38,007 nucleotides of DNA from Enhydrobacter aerosaccus (lineage in GTDB: Bacteria; Pseudomonadota; Alphaproteobacteria; Reyranellales; Reyranellaceae), in NCBI GenBank assembly GCA_903915535.1, contig CAIWTJ010000115.1, positions 1-38,007 on the forward strand. The letters run 5' to 3'. This document shows, one piece after another, positions 14,503-23,120 of the stretch. The translations under genes were made by a program, and so were the position numbers. A model generated the notes under the pieces. It was not told the DNA's origin and made no database searches. It saw only the letters and a list, made by a program, of their open reading frames with translations. How positions within the stretch are numbered: position 1 is the first letter of the stretch; every line of letters starts with the position of its first letter.

Positions 14503-15201
14503 CTAGACCGAGGCGCCGAAATCCCGGCTGAGGGCGCGGCGGCCCGAGTCGGTGAGCCGCACCGTGCGGCCGCGGCGCAGGCGTTCGGCCCAGCCTTTCT
14601 TGAAGAACGTGTCGGCGATGGCCGCGCCCAGCGCGCCCGAGATGTGCGGGCGGCGTTCGCTCCAGTCGAGGCACTGGCGCGCGAAGTGGCGGCTGCCGGC
14701 CTTGCGGGCGCCGGCGAGATCGACGCCGAGCCGCTGGCAGAACAACTCGCCGGTGCCGGTCAGCTTCCAGTCGCGCGGGCCCTTGGGCTCGAGGTGGCCG
14801 TGCTGCGTGAGCGAGTCGGTGACGGCGATGCCGACCTGGCCCGCGAGATGGTCGTAGCAAGTACGGCAGAAGCGGAGATCGGGATCGCGCCGCCACGCCG
14901 CCGTCTTCGACGCGGGCTCGGCGCGCTTGCCGGCCAGCGCCATCAGCGATTCGATGGCATGCGCCACCTCGCCCGAGGCCAGCCGATAGAAGCGGTTGCG
15001 GCCCTGCGCGCGGGCGGCCAGCAGGTTGGCCTCGACCATGCGCGAGAGATGCCCCGAGGCGGTCTGGGCCGTGATGCCGGAATTGAGCGCGAGCTCGGAG
15101 GCGGTGTGCGCGCGGCCGTCCATCAGCAGCTGCAGCATGGCGGCGCGCGCCGGGTCGCCCATGAGGGCCGCGACTTCGGAGAGGGCGTTGACGGTGATCA
15201 T
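14503..15201 (-). CDS. ArsR-type winged-helix regulator
   Basis: The 232-residue product begins with an ArsR/SmtB winged helix (ALMGDPARAAMLQLLMDGR, then SGITAQTASGHLSRMVEANL). The longer C-terminal part contains RFCRTCYDHLAGQVGIAVTD, a segment common in one enlarged ArsR subgroup, with a CxxC pair that might bind metal or sense redox. It is convergent with the thioesterase gene. Target genes are not evident. Confidence 0.85.
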   Translation of the reverse strand: MITVNALSEVAALMGDPARAAMLQLLMDGRAHTASELALNSGITAQTASGHLSRMVEANLLAARAQGRNRFYRLASGEVAHAIESLMALAGKRAEPASKTAAWRRDPDLRFCRTCYDHLAGQVGIAVTDSLTQHGHLEPKGPRDWKLTGTGELFCQRLGVDLAGARKAGSRHFARQCLDWSERRPHISGALGAAIADTFFKKGWAERLRRGRTVRLTDSGRRALSRDFGASV

Positions 15202-15262
15202 GAGGGAAATCTAGGACCGGTCGCGCGCGGGTGCCATGTCCAATAGTTCGGTCCCGGACGAA

Positions 15263-15622
15263 CTATCTCCATTTCGGATTGGCGATGGCGATCTTGTCGG
15301 CAACGGTGGCCTCGAGATGCTCCATCAGTGCGGCGTCGCGCTCGTCGCGCGTGCCTTCGCGCAACTGCCGCGCCAGTTCGCGGTTGAGGTCGGCCAGCGT
15401 GCCGTCGTGGCCGAGCAGCCTTGCGAGCCGCGCCGTCTCGCGCGCATCGGCGGCTGGGCCCAGCCGCGCCTCGCGTTCGAGGATGGCCAGCGAATTGACG
15501 GCGACGCGCATCTGGAACGCCAGCCGCGGATCGGCCTTGTCGAGCACGGGCGTCGCTTCCTCGCGCAGGAAGTCGGCGATGGCGGCGAGCAGCTCGGCGG
15601 CGGTCGGACGGTCCTGTGACAT
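15263..15622 (-). CDS. DUF6285 protein
   Basis: The 119-residue, all-helical product starts MSQDRPTAAELLAAIADFLR and has the DUF6285 pattern RLAFQMRVAVNSLAILERE. The family is often directly downstream of an APH-type phosphotransferase and near acyl-CoA dehydrogenases; that arrangement is seen here, with 15 bases between the two genes. Its molecular role is not known. I infer a partner of the kinase. Confidence 0.8.
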   Translation of the reverse strand: MSQDRPTAAELLAAIADFLREEATPVLDKADPRLAFQMRVAVNSLAILEREARLGPAADARETARLARLLGHDGTLADLNRELARQLREGTRDERDAALMEHLEATVADKIAIANPKWR

Positions 15623-15637
15623 CAGAGTTGGACCATC

Positions 15638-16636
15638 TCAGGCCTTCAGAAGTTGTAGCAGATCGACCTCGGTCTCGACGGCGCGCCGTCCGATCGAGGC
15701 CAGTTCCATCGACTTCACCGAGCCCGAGAGATGCCGCCACGCCTGGGTGAGGCAGATCACGCCCCAGCGCACCGTGCCGAACACCTCCCACCAGTGCGCG
15801 CGCGCCGGATCGACCGCACCGCCGCCCGCGCGTTCGTAGGCCTGCCACAGCTGCTCGCGGCTGCCGAAGCCGCCGGCCGGCCTGTCGATCGCGCCGAAGC
15901 GCCAGCTCTTCACGCAGAGCCAGCCGAGGTCCTCGATCGGATCGCCGAGATGCGCGCCTTCCCAGTCGAGGATCGCCGTCACGCCGGTCTCGTCGGCGAG
16001 ATAGTTGCCGGTGCGGTAGTCGCCGTGCACCAGCACCGGCTTCGTGGCGGGTGCGGGCTTGCGCCGGTCGAGCCAGCCCAGCGCCAGTTCGAACACCGGC
16101 TGCGGCTGGTCGAGCGTGTCGAGCGTCGCGCGCAGGCTGGCGATCTGGTCGGCCGCCTCGCGGCGGGCGAGCGACGGCAGTCGAACGATGTCGACCGAAT
16201 GAATGCGCGCCGCGATCTCGCCGAGCTGGGATGCGATCCTCGTCCGTGCCTGGGCGTAGGGCGCATCGCGCAACAGCTTGCGCGCGATCGCGGTGCCGCC
16301 GATGCGGCGCATCACGAAGGCGTCGCCCAGACCGTCTTCGGCGGTGAGTTCGAACAAGACCTCCGGCGCGCGCACGCCGCCCTGGAAGGCCGCGCGCAGG
16401 ACACCGAATTCGGTCGCGCGATCGAGCGACGTGCTGCTGGCCTTCTCGCCGCCCGCGACCGTCGGCGGGTCGCGGCGCAGGATCAACTCCTGACGTGTGC
16501 CGGCTGCGACGGCGTCGAAGCTCCAGGTCTGGCGCGAGGCGCCGCCCGATTCACGGCGAAGGTTTTCAATGCCCACAGCCGCGCCGAAGTGACGGCCGCA
16601 GGCGGCGGCAAGAGCAGCGGCAACGATCTCGCTCAT
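15638..16636 (-). CDS. APH-family phosphotransferase
   Basis: The 332-residue product has the aminoglycoside-phosphotransferase fold motifs: HGDYRTGNYLAD (catalytic loop, about residues 202-213) and ILDWEGAHLGDPIEDLGWL (metal site, about 220-238). This subgroup resembles the kinase part of ACAD11, in which phosphorylation of hydroxyacyl-CoA precedes its removal by an acyl-CoA dehydrogenase. It leads an operon with DUF6285 and is divergent from a MaoC hydratase, which fits acyl-CoA catabolism and not drug resistance. The family is secure; the substrate is inferred. Confidence 0.85.
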   Translation of the reverse strand: MSEIVAAALAAACGRHFGAAVGIENLRRESGGASRQTWSFDAVAAGTRQELILRRDPPTVAGGEKASSTSLDRATEFGVLRAAFQGGVRAPEVLFELTAEDGLGDAFVMRRIGGTAIARKLLRDAPYAQARTRIASQLGEIAARIHSVDIVRLPSLARREAADQIASLRATLDTLDQPQPVFELALGWLDRRKPAPATKPVLVHGDYRTGNYLADETGVTAILDWEGAHLGDPIEDLGWLCVKSWRFGAIDRPAGGFGSREQLWQAYERAGGGAVDPARAHWWEVFGTVRWGVICLTQAWRHLSGSVKSMELASIGRRAVETEVDLLQLLKA

Positions 16637-16714
16637 CCAGCCGACTGTGGCATAGGGTCCGGGGCATGGTAAGAGGACGCCCCAGAACGGGGAGCGGAGC
16701 AGGGAGCCCAGACA

Positions 16715-17158
16715 GTGTCAGATTTCGCGGCGATGAACGGCCTTTTCCTCGAGGATCTTTCGGTCGGCCAGTCGGCCATGTTCGGCAAGACGGTGACCGA
16801 GGCCGACATCATGGCCTTCGCGGGCGTGTCGGGCGACACCAACCCGATCCACCTGCACGAGGGCTTTGCCAAGGGCACGCGCTTCGGCCAGCGCATCGCG
16901 CACGGCATGCTGAGCGGCAGCTTCATCTCGACGGTGATCGGCACCAAGCTGCCCGGGCCGGGCGCGATCTATATCTCGCAGACCATGAACTTCATGGCGC
17001 CGGTGCTGATCGGCGAGACGATCACGGCCGTGGCCACGATCAGCGCGATCGATGCCACGAAGCGGCGCGTGACGCTCAAGACGCAGTGCCTGAACGGCGA
17101 CAAGGTCGTGATCGACGGAGAAGCCGTCGTGCTGGTGCCGCGCCGGACCGCGAAGTAG
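16715..17158 (+). CDS. MaoC-like (R)-specific enoyl-CoA hydratase
   Basis: The 147-residue product is a single hotdog domain with the hydratase motif AGVSGDTNPIHLHEGFAK (catalytic Asp and His) and GQRIAHGMLSGSF. These enzymes hydrate trans-2-enoyl-CoA to (R)-3-hydroxyacyl-CoA, in fatty acid breakdown or polyhydroxyalkanoate supply. The start may be GTG 16715 or ATG 16733; the family length favours either. It is divergent from the APH kinase and 10 bases before ribF. Confidence 0.85.
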   Translation: MSDFAAMNGLFLEDLSVGQSAMFGKTVTEADIMAFAGVSGDTNPIHLHEGFAKGTRFGQRIAHGMLSGSFISTVIGTKLPGPGAIYISQTMNFMAPVLIGETITAVATISAIDATKRRVTLKTQCLNGDKVVIDGEAVVLVPRRTAK

Positions 17159-17168
17159 GGACGGCCGA

Positions 17169-18092
17169 ATGATTCCGGTCTTCGACCAGTGGCAGCAGGT
17201 GCCGGCCGCCTGGAAGGGCGGCGCGGTGGCGCTGGGCAATTTCGACGGCGTTCATCGCGGCCATCAGGCATTGCTCGCGCGGACGGCCGAGCACGCACGC
17301 TCGCTCGGCGCGCCGCTGGTGGCGCTCACGTTCGAACCGCATCCGCGGCGTTTCTTCGTCCCCGACACCGGGCCGTTCCGGCTCACCCTGCCGCCGGCCA
17401 AGCTGCGCCTGCTCGAGCAGTTCGGCGTGCAGGCCGTGCTCGCGCAACGCTTCGATCCCGCGTTCGCGGCCGTCACCGCCGACGCCTTCGTCGACGATGT
17501 GCTGCGCGGCGGACTGGGCGCGCGCCACGTCGTGTGCGGCTACGACTTCACCTTCGGCGCGCGGCGCGGCGGCAATGTCGAGATGCTGCGCGCGCGGGGA
17601 ACCGAGCGCGGCCTGGGCGTCACGATCCTCGATCCGGTGATGCGCGAGGGCGAGATCTATTCCTCGACCCGCATCCGCGAGGCGCTGCGTGCCGGCATGG
17701 TGCGCGAGGCGGCCGAGCTTCTGGGCCACGAATGGGAGATCGAGGGCGTCGTCGAGCAGGGTGACCAGCGCGGCCGCACCATCGGCTTTCCCACGGCGAA
17801 CGTGGCGCTGGGCGAGCATCTGCGCCCGCGCTTCGGCGTCTATGCCGTGCGCGCCTTGATCGAGGGGGAATGGCGCAAGGCGGTGGCCAACCTGGGCAAG
17901 CGGCCGACGGTCGGCAAGCTGCAGGAGAATTTCGAGGTCCACCTGTTCGACTTCACGGGCGACCTCTACGGCAAGGCGCTGCGCGTGGCGCTGGTCGACT
18001 TCATCCGTCCCGAGATGAAGTTCGCGGGGCTCGACCAGCTCAAGGCGCAGATCGCCGCCGACGGGCAAACGGCAAGAACACTTCTCGCGTGA
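17169..18092 (+). CDS. ribF: Bifunctional riboflavin kinase / FAD synthetase
   Basis: The 307-residue product makes FMN then FAD from riboflavin. The N-terminal nucleotidyltransferase domain shows ALGNFDGVHRGHQALL (about residue 22) and YSSTRIREALRAG; the C-terminal kinase domain shows QGDQRGRTIGFPTANV and a FGVYAVRA strand. Length is normal for the family. Its TGA overlaps the GTG of the next gene. In many bacteria ribF precedes ileS and lspA, as it does here with one gene between. Confidence 0.95.
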   Translation: MIPVFDQWQQVPAAWKGGAVALGNFDGVHRGHQALLARTAEHARSLGAPLVALTFEPHPRRFFVPDTGPFRLTLPPAKLRLLEQFGVQAVLAQRFDPAFAAVTADAFVDDVLRGGLGARHVVCGYDFTFGARRGGNVEMLRARGTERGLGVTILDPVMREGEIYSSTRIREALRAGMVREAAELLGHEWEIEGVVEQGDQRGRTIGFPTANVALGEHLRPRFGVYAVRALIEGEWRKAVANLGKRPTVGKLQENFEVHLFDFTGDLYGKALRVALVDFIRPEMKFAGLDQLKAQIAADGQTARTLLA

Positions 18093-19015
18093 TCGCGGCC
18101 CTGACCGCGATTGCCGCCCTCGCGGTGGCGTTTGTCACGGTGGCGTCCTATTCGCGCGACTGGCGGCTGGCACTGATCGCGCACTTCCGGCTCTATCTCG
18201 CCGCGGCGGCCTGGCTCACCTTGCTGCTGACCGCGGCGGTCGACCTGCCGGCAGGCCCAAAGCTGGTGATGCTTTTCGCGGCCTTCGGCGCCGCGGTCGT
18301 CAATCTCGGCGAGATGATCCTCAGGACTCCGCGCGGCGCGGCGGCGGCAGGCGATCGCCGGCTGCGCGTGGCCTTCGCCAATGTGCTGAGGTTCAACCCT
18401 GACGCGGGACCCCTGGTCGACTGGGTGCGCCGCGAGAAGGTCGACGTGCTGGTCGTGGCCGAATCCGTGGCTTCCTGGCCGGGCCGCCTCGCCGTGCTGG
18501 CCGACGAGCTGCCGTTCGGCGTGCGCACGCGGATGGGCGATGTCGCGGTCTATTCGCGCCACGAGATCGTGGGCGAACCGCATCACATCTTTCCCGATGT
18601 CGGCCACGCTGTTTCGCTTGAGGTCGCGGGCATCACGCTGGTGGGGGTGCACACCGCGGCACCTCTGGATGCGGCGCTCGGCAAGGCCTGCGACGAGCTG
18701 ATCGACCGGGCCGCCGATCACGTTGCCGGGGTCGCGGGTCCGGTGGTCGTGGTCGGCGATTTCAATGCCACGCCCTGGGGCGCCGCGATGATCCGGCTGA
18801 TCGCGCGGACCGGCCTGCGCTACGGCCCGGGCGCCCGCATCGGCACCTTTCCCACCGAGCTGCGAGGCCGGCCGTTTCCGCGCTGGTTCGCCCTCCCGAT
18901 CGATCTCGTGCTGGCGGGCGGTGGGGCGACCGTCGTCTTGCGCCGCCACGGGCCGCCGATCGGGTCGGACCACTGGCCGGTGATTGCCGATATCCGGTAT
19001 TCCCAGCTGCCTTGA
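18089..19015 (+). CDS. Membrane-anchored endonuclease/exonuclease/phosphatase family protein
   Basis: The 308-residue product has three N-terminal membrane helices (about residues 1-75) and then an EEP domain with VVVGDFNATPWG and a final GSDHWPVIADI, the metal-binding and catalytic ends of the fold. Related proteins cleave phosphodiester or phosphoester bonds in DNA, lipids or inositides on the outer face of the membrane. I place the start at GTG 18089, which overlaps the ribF stop (GTGA). The upstream part of the longer frame overlaps ribF and is not coding. Substrate is unknown. Confidence 0.8.
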   Translation: MIAALTAIAALAVAFVTVASYSRDWRLALIAHFRLYLAAAAWLTLLLTAAVDLPAGPKLVMLFAAFGAAVVNLGEMILRTPRGAAAAGDRRLRVAFANVLRFNPDAGPLVDWVRREKVDVLVVAESVASWPGRLAVLADELPFGVRTRMGDVAVYSRHEIVGEPHHIFPDVGHAVSLEVAGITLVGVHTAAPLDAALGKACDELIDRAADHVAGVAGPVVVVGDFNATPWGAAMIRLIARTGLRYGPGARIGTFPTELRGRPFPRWFALPIDLVLAGGGATVVLRRHGPPIGSDHWPVIADIRYSQLP

Positions 19016-19040
19016 CCCCCCCGACCCCCGTCCCTAGATT
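19012..19040 (+). promoter_or_regulatory. Putative ileS promoter
   Basis: TTGACC (19012-19017) and TAGATT (19035-19040) are separated by exactly 17 bases, a good sigma-70 fit. The -35 overlaps the stop of the upstream gene. Transcription would begin near 19047-19050, about 125 bases before ileS. Confidence 0.4.
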
Positions 19041-19084
19041 GCCCGCCCCATGATGATCAGGGCCTCTCGGGAGCGAATTAGCCG

Positions 19085-19113
19085 CCCGGTCCGCTAGCAG
19101 CGGCCGGGTCTTT
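19085..19113 (+). terminator. Hairpin with T-run in the ileS leader (terminator or attenuator)
   Basis: CCCGG-T-CCGC (19085-19094) pairs with GCGG-CCGGG (19100-19108) around the loop TAGCA, followed by TCTTT. It may end the ribF/EEP transcript. A short ORF of 15 codons beginning ATGATGATC (19050-19097) ends with TAG in the loop, so attenuation is also conceivable. Confidence 0.45.
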
Positions 19114-19175
19114 AGTGTTGCCTCCGTGGTTCCCGTCGATCGGGTGCCGCCTGCCCCGATCCAAGTGAGTTCATT

Positions 19176-22025
19176 GTGACAACTGACTATAAATCCAGCG
19201 TTTTCCTGCCGAAAACAGACTTCCCGATGCGCGGCGGTCTGCCCAAGAAAGAGCCCGAGCTGCTGCAGCGCTGGGCCGACATGAAGCTGTACGAGCGGCT
19301 GCGCGCCGAGAGCAAGGGCCGGCCAAAGTTCGTGCTGCACGACGGCCCTCCCTACGCCAACGGCAACCTCCACATCGGCCACGCGCTCAACAAGATCCTG
19401 AAGGACCTCGTCTCGCGCACCCAGCAGATGCTGGGCAAGGACTCGCACTATGTGCCGGGCTGGGACTGCCACGGACTTCCGATCGAATGGAAGATCGAGG
19501 AGCAGTATCGCGCCAAGAAGCAGGACAAGGATACCGTGCCGGTCGTGGAGTTCCGCAAGGAATGCCGCGCCTTCGCCGATCACTGGATCACCGTTCAGCG
19601 CGACGAGTTCAAGCGTCTCGGCGTCGATGGCGATTGGGACAATTACTACTCGACGATGAAGTACAGCTCGGAGGCCACCATCGTGGGCGAGCTCGGCCGC
19701 TTCCTGATGAACGGCGGCCTCTACAAGGGCTCGAAGGCCGTGCTGTGGAGCGTGGTCGAGAAGACGGCGCTCGCCGAAGCCGAGATCGAGTATCACGACC
19801 ATACCTCCGACACGGTGCACGTGCGCTTCCCGGTGGTGAAGTCGAAGGACGGCAAGCTCGACGGCGCCTCGATCGTGATCTGGACGACGACACCGTGGAC
19901 CATGCCGGGCAACCGCGCGCTCGCCTATGGCAAGGAGATCGCCTACGCGCTGGTCGAGGTCGCCGCCGTCGAAGAGGGCAGCAAGGCGGTCGTCGGCGAG
20001 AAGATGGTGCTGGCCAGGGATCTGGTCGGCGTGGTGGGCGAAGCCGCGAAGTTCACGCCGAAGATCCTGCGCGACGTGCCCGTCGGCGAGCTCGAGGGGC
20101 TGATCGCCGCCCATCCGTTCCGCGGCCAGGGCTTCGAGTTCGACGTGCGCCTGCTGCCGGGCGCGTTCGTCACGGCCGACGCGGGCACGGGCTTCGTGCA
20201 CATCGCCCCGGGCCATGGCGCGGACGACTACGAGCTGGGCGTCGCCAACGGTGTCGAAGTGCCGGACACGGTGGCCGAAGACGGCAGCTACTATCCGCAC
20301 GTGCCGCTGTTCGCGGGCAAGCGCGTCTACACGCCGGACGGCAAGAAGGGCGATGCCAACCGCACCGCCATCGCGCTGCTCGACGGCGCGGGCAAACTGC
20401 TGGCCTCGGGCCGCATCACCCATTCCTATCCGCACTCGTGGCGCTCCAAGGCGCCGGTGATCTTCCGCAACGCGCCGCAATGGTTCATCTCGATGGACAA
20501 GCCGATCGCGGAGATCGGCGGCACGCTGCGCGAGAAGGCACTGGCGGCGATCGATGCGACGCGCTTCGTGCCGCGCGCCGGCTACAACCGCCTGCGCTCG
20601 ATGATCGAGACGCGGCCCGACTGGAACGTCTCGCGCCAGCGCGCCTGGGGCGTGCCGATCGCGGTGTTCGTGAACAAGAAGACCGGCGAGCCGTTGCGCG
20701 ACGCCGAGGTGATGGGCCGCGTGGTCGAGGCCTTCAAGGCCGAGGGCGCGGACGCCTGGTTCGCGAGCCCGCCCGAGCGCTTCCTGGGCAACAAGTACAA
20801 CGCGAACGACTTCGACCAGGTGACGGACATCCTCGACGTCTGGTTCGACTCCGGCTGTACGCATGTCTTCACGCTCGAGGGCAATCCCGACCTCAAGTGG
20901 CCGGCAGATCTCTATCTCGAAGGCTCGGACCAGCATCGCGGCTGGTTCCATTCCTCGCTGCTCGAGAGCTGCGGCACGCGCGGCCGGGCTCCCTACGACG
21001 GCGTGCTGACGCACGGCTTCACGCTCGACGAGCAGGGCCGCAAGCAGTCCAAGTCGCTGGGCAACGTCGTGGCGCCGCAGGTGGTCTGCGACCAGTACGG
21101 CGCCGACATCCTGCGCCTGTGGGTGGTCGGCACCGACTACACCGAAGACCAGCGAATCGGCCCGGAAATCCTGAAGCATCAGGCCGAAGCCTATCGCCGT
21201 CTGCGCAACACCCTGCGCTACCTGCTGGGCAGCCTCGAAGGCTTCTCGGCGGCCGAGCGCGTGGTGCCGGCGGAGATGCCCGAGATCGAGCGCTGGGTGC
21301 TGCATCGCCTGGCCGAACTCGATGCGATCCTGCGCAAGGCGGTCGACGATTACGACTTCCACACGATCGGCACCGAGCTCAATACTTTCTGCTCGCAGGA
21401 CCTGTCGGCGTTCTATTTCGACATCCGCAAGGACTCGATCTACTGCGACGCAGCCGGAACGTTGCGCCGTCGCGCGGCCCGCACCGTGATGGCGGAGGTC
21501 TTCTCGTTCCTCACCGCGTGGCTGGCGCCGATCACCTGCTTCACGGCGGAGGAGGCGTGGCTGGCGCGTCCCAAGGACATGCCGGACGGCGACGCCGACA
21601 GCGTGCATTTGCGGCTCTACCCCACGATCCCGTCGGGCTGGCTCGATCCGGCGCTGGGCGAGAAGTGGCAGACGGTGCGCGCTCTGCGCCGCGTCGTGAC
21701 CGGCGCCCTGGAACTCGAGCGTGCCGAGAAGCGCATCGGCTCCAGCCTGCAGGCCGCGCCGCATGTCCATGCCGCACCCGAATATGTGGCGGCGCTGAAG
21801 GGGCTCGACCTTGCCGAGATCTGCATCACCTCCGGCGGCGATCTCGTCGCGGGCGACGCTCCGGCCGGCGCTTTCAGCCTGCCCGACGTGGCGGGTGTGT
21901 CGGTCGTGCCGGCGCTCGCGTCGGGCACGAAATGCGCGCGCTGCTGGCAGGTGCTGGAAGACGTCGGCAAGTCGGCAAAGCATCCGCTGATCTGCCTGCG
22001 CTGCGAAGCGGCGGTGGAATCGTGA
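19176..22025 (+). CDS. ileS: Isoleucyl-tRNA synthetase
   Basis: The 949-residue class I enzyme charges tRNA-Ile. It has the HIGH signature at residues 66-69 (NLHIGHALN), the editing domain in the middle, the KMSKS loop in the variant KQSKS (623-627), and a C-terminal zinc site with CARCWQV and ICLRCEAA. The start is GTG at 19176; no better ATG lies upstream. Size and motif order are normal for bacteria. Its TGA overlaps the lspA GTG, beginning a tight operon. Confidence 0.97.
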   Translation: MTTDYKSSVFLPKTDFPMRGGLPKKEPELLQRWADMKLYERLRAESKGRPKFVLHDGPPYANGNLHIGHALNKILKDLVSRTQQMLGKDSHYVPGWDCHGLPIEWKIEEQYRAKKQDKDTVPVVEFRKECRAFADHWITVQRDEFKRLGVDGDWDNYYSTMKYSSEATIVGELGRFLMNGGLYKGSKAVLWSVVEKTALAEAEIEYHDHTSDTVHVRFPVVKSKDGKLDGASIVIWTTTPWTMPGNRALAYGKEIAYALVEVAAVEEGSKAVVGEKMVLARDLVGVVGEAAKFTPKILRDVPVGELEGLIAAHPFRGQGFEFDVRLLPGAFVTADAGTGFVHIAPGHGADDYELGVANGVEVPDTVAEDGSYYPHVPLFAGKRVYTPDGKKGDANRTAIALLDGAGKLLASGRITHSYPHSWRSKAPVIFRNAPQWFISMDKPIAEIGGTLREKALAAIDATRFVPRAGYNRLRSMIETRPDWNVSRQRAWGVPIAVFVNKKTGEPLRDAEVMGRVVEAFKAEGADAWFASPPERFLGNKYNANDFDQVTDILDVWFDSGCTHVFTLEGNPDLKWPADLYLEGSDQHRGWFHSSLLESCGTRGRAPYDGVLTHGFTLDEQGRKQSKSLGNVVAPQVVCDQYGADILRLWVVGTDYTEDQRIGPEILKHQAEAYRRLRNTLRYLLGSLEGFSAAERVVPAEMPEIERWVLHRLAELDAILRKAVDDYDFHTIGTELNTFCSQDLSAFYFDIRKDSIYCDAAGTLRRRAARTVMAEVFSFLTAWLAPITCFTAEEAWLARPKDMPDGDADSVHLRLYPTIPSGWLDPALGEKWQTVRALRRVVTGALELERAEKRIGSSLQAAPHVHAAPEYVAALKGLDLAEICITSGGDLVAGDAPAGAFSLPDVAGVSVVPALASGTKCARCWQVLEDVGKSAKHPLICLRCEAAVES

Positions 22026-22504
22026 GGACGCTCGACAAGCAGGCCATGGGTATCGTCCTGGCGACCGTGCTGGCCGACCAGCTGAGCAAAGAGCTGTTGA
22101 TGCGCTACCTGCAGAAGGTGGGCGGCATGGTGCAGGTTTTCGACGGCTTCTTCCGGTTGGTGACCGTCTTCAATTCCGGCGTGAGCTTCGGCTTCCTGGG
22201 AGGCGACAAGGCGCTGCCGCCGTGGATCCTGTCGGTGGTTGCCGTGACGGTGTGCATCGGCCTTTTCGTGTGGCTGCGGCGCATCGACCGTCCCCTCATC
22301 GGCTGGGGCATCGGTCTTGTCATAGGGGGCGCCATCGGCAATGTTATCGACCGTGCCCGCTGGGGTGCGGTGTTCGATTTCGCCGATTTCCACGTGGGCC
22401 AGTGGCACTACCCGTCATTCAACGTCGCCGATTCGGCGATCGTGGTGGGTGTCGGTCTGATGCTGATCGATTCCCTGATCGGCGAGAAACGACGCACGCC
22501 CTGA
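22022..22504 (+). CDS. lspA: Lipoprotein signal peptidase (signal peptidase II)
   Basis: The 160-residue inner-membrane aspartic peptidase has four helices and both catalytic aspartates: D110 in GNVIDRARWG and D137 in FNVADSAI. It cuts signal peptides from prolipoproteins after lipidation, for example those of the BamF-like protein next door. The GTG start overlaps the ileS stop. The ileS-lspA order is conserved in many bacteria. Confidence 0.95.
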   Translation: MRTLDKQAMGIVLATVLADQLSKELLMRYLQKVGGMVQVFDGFFRLVTVFNSGVSFGFLGGDKALPPWILSVVAVTVCIGLFVWLRRIDRPLIGWGIGLVIGGAIGNVIDRARWGAVFDFADFHVGQWHYPSFNVADSAIVVGVGLMLIDSLIGEKRRTP

Positions 22505-22547
22505 TACGGCCATGATCGGCGGACAGAAGCGATCCCAAGGACAGATG

Positions 22548-23120
22548 ATGAGACGGAACGAACTCTTCCCGGCAGCCTTCATTGCCCTCGCGGCCGCCAC
22601 CCTGGGCGGCTGCAGCGCCTTCGACAATCTCGGTGGCGGCAAGAAATTCTCGCCCGACGAATTCAAGATCGTCTCGCACTCGCCGCTCACCATGCCGCCG
22701 AACGCCGAGCTGCGGCCGCCGCGGCCGGGCGAGCCCCGCCCGCAGGAAACCTCGACAGCCGACCAGGCGCGCGAGGCGCTGTCGCCCACGCTGGCCGCGC
22801 GCAACGTGGCGCCCGACGCCAAGGTCGCGCGTACGGGCGATGCGTCGGAGCGGGCCTTGGTCGCCAAGGCCGGCGCCGGCGGCATCGATCCCAACATTCG
22901 CTCGCAGGTCAATCGCGACACGCGCGTGATCGACGACAGCAACAAGGGCTTCATCGACAGCCTGATCTTCTGGCAGGACAAGCCGGTGCCCGGCACCATC
23001 GTCGATCCGGCCAAGGAGCAGCAGCGGCTGCGCGACGCCCAGGCGACGGGCCAGCCCTCCACGGCACCCACGCCCAAGATCGTGCGGCGCCAGCGCGGCC
23101 TCCTCGAAGGTATCTTCTGA
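22548..23120 (+). CDS. BamF-like lipoprotein (DUF3035)
   Basis: The 190-residue product starts MRRNELFPAAFIALAA and has a lipobox LGGC. After it comes the typical DUF3035 segment SPDEFKIVSHSPLTMPPNAE and a proline-rich stretch, with DKPVPGTIVDPAKE near the end. In Caulobacter this family is the BamF subunit of the outer-membrane protein assembly machine. I choose ATG 22548 because AAGGA (22537-22541) is six bases upstream; ATG 22545 or 22512 are alternatives. Confidence 0.8.
   Translation: MRRNELFPAAFIALAAATLGGCSAFDNLGGGKKFSPDEFKIVSHSPLTMPPNAELRPPRPGEPRPQETSTADQAREALSPTLAARNVAPDAKVARTGDASERALVAKAGAGGIDPNIRSQVNRDTRVIDDSNKGFIDSLIFWQDKPVPGTIVDPAKEQQRLRDAQATGQPSTAPTPKIVRRQRGLLEGIF

Noticed and set aside
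15638..16636. Aminoglycoside resistance gene
   Set aside because: The fold matches APH enzymes, but the context (DUF6285, MaoC) and subgroup motifs point to acyl-CoA metabolism.
19016..19175. T-box riboswitch before ileS
   Set aside because: The leader is too short and lacks the T-box sequence; such elements are rare in this phylum.
18762..21983. 1073-codon minus-strand ORF antisense to ileS
   Set aside because: Its protein is rich in Arg, His and Ala with no recognisable domain; it is the usual shadow of a high-GC gene. IleS motifs on the plus strand are decisive.
19487..22504. 1005-codon plus-strand ORF overlapping ileS
   Set aside because: Only its end (22022-22504) is real, as lspA. 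The remainder is an Arg-rich frame shadow of ileS.
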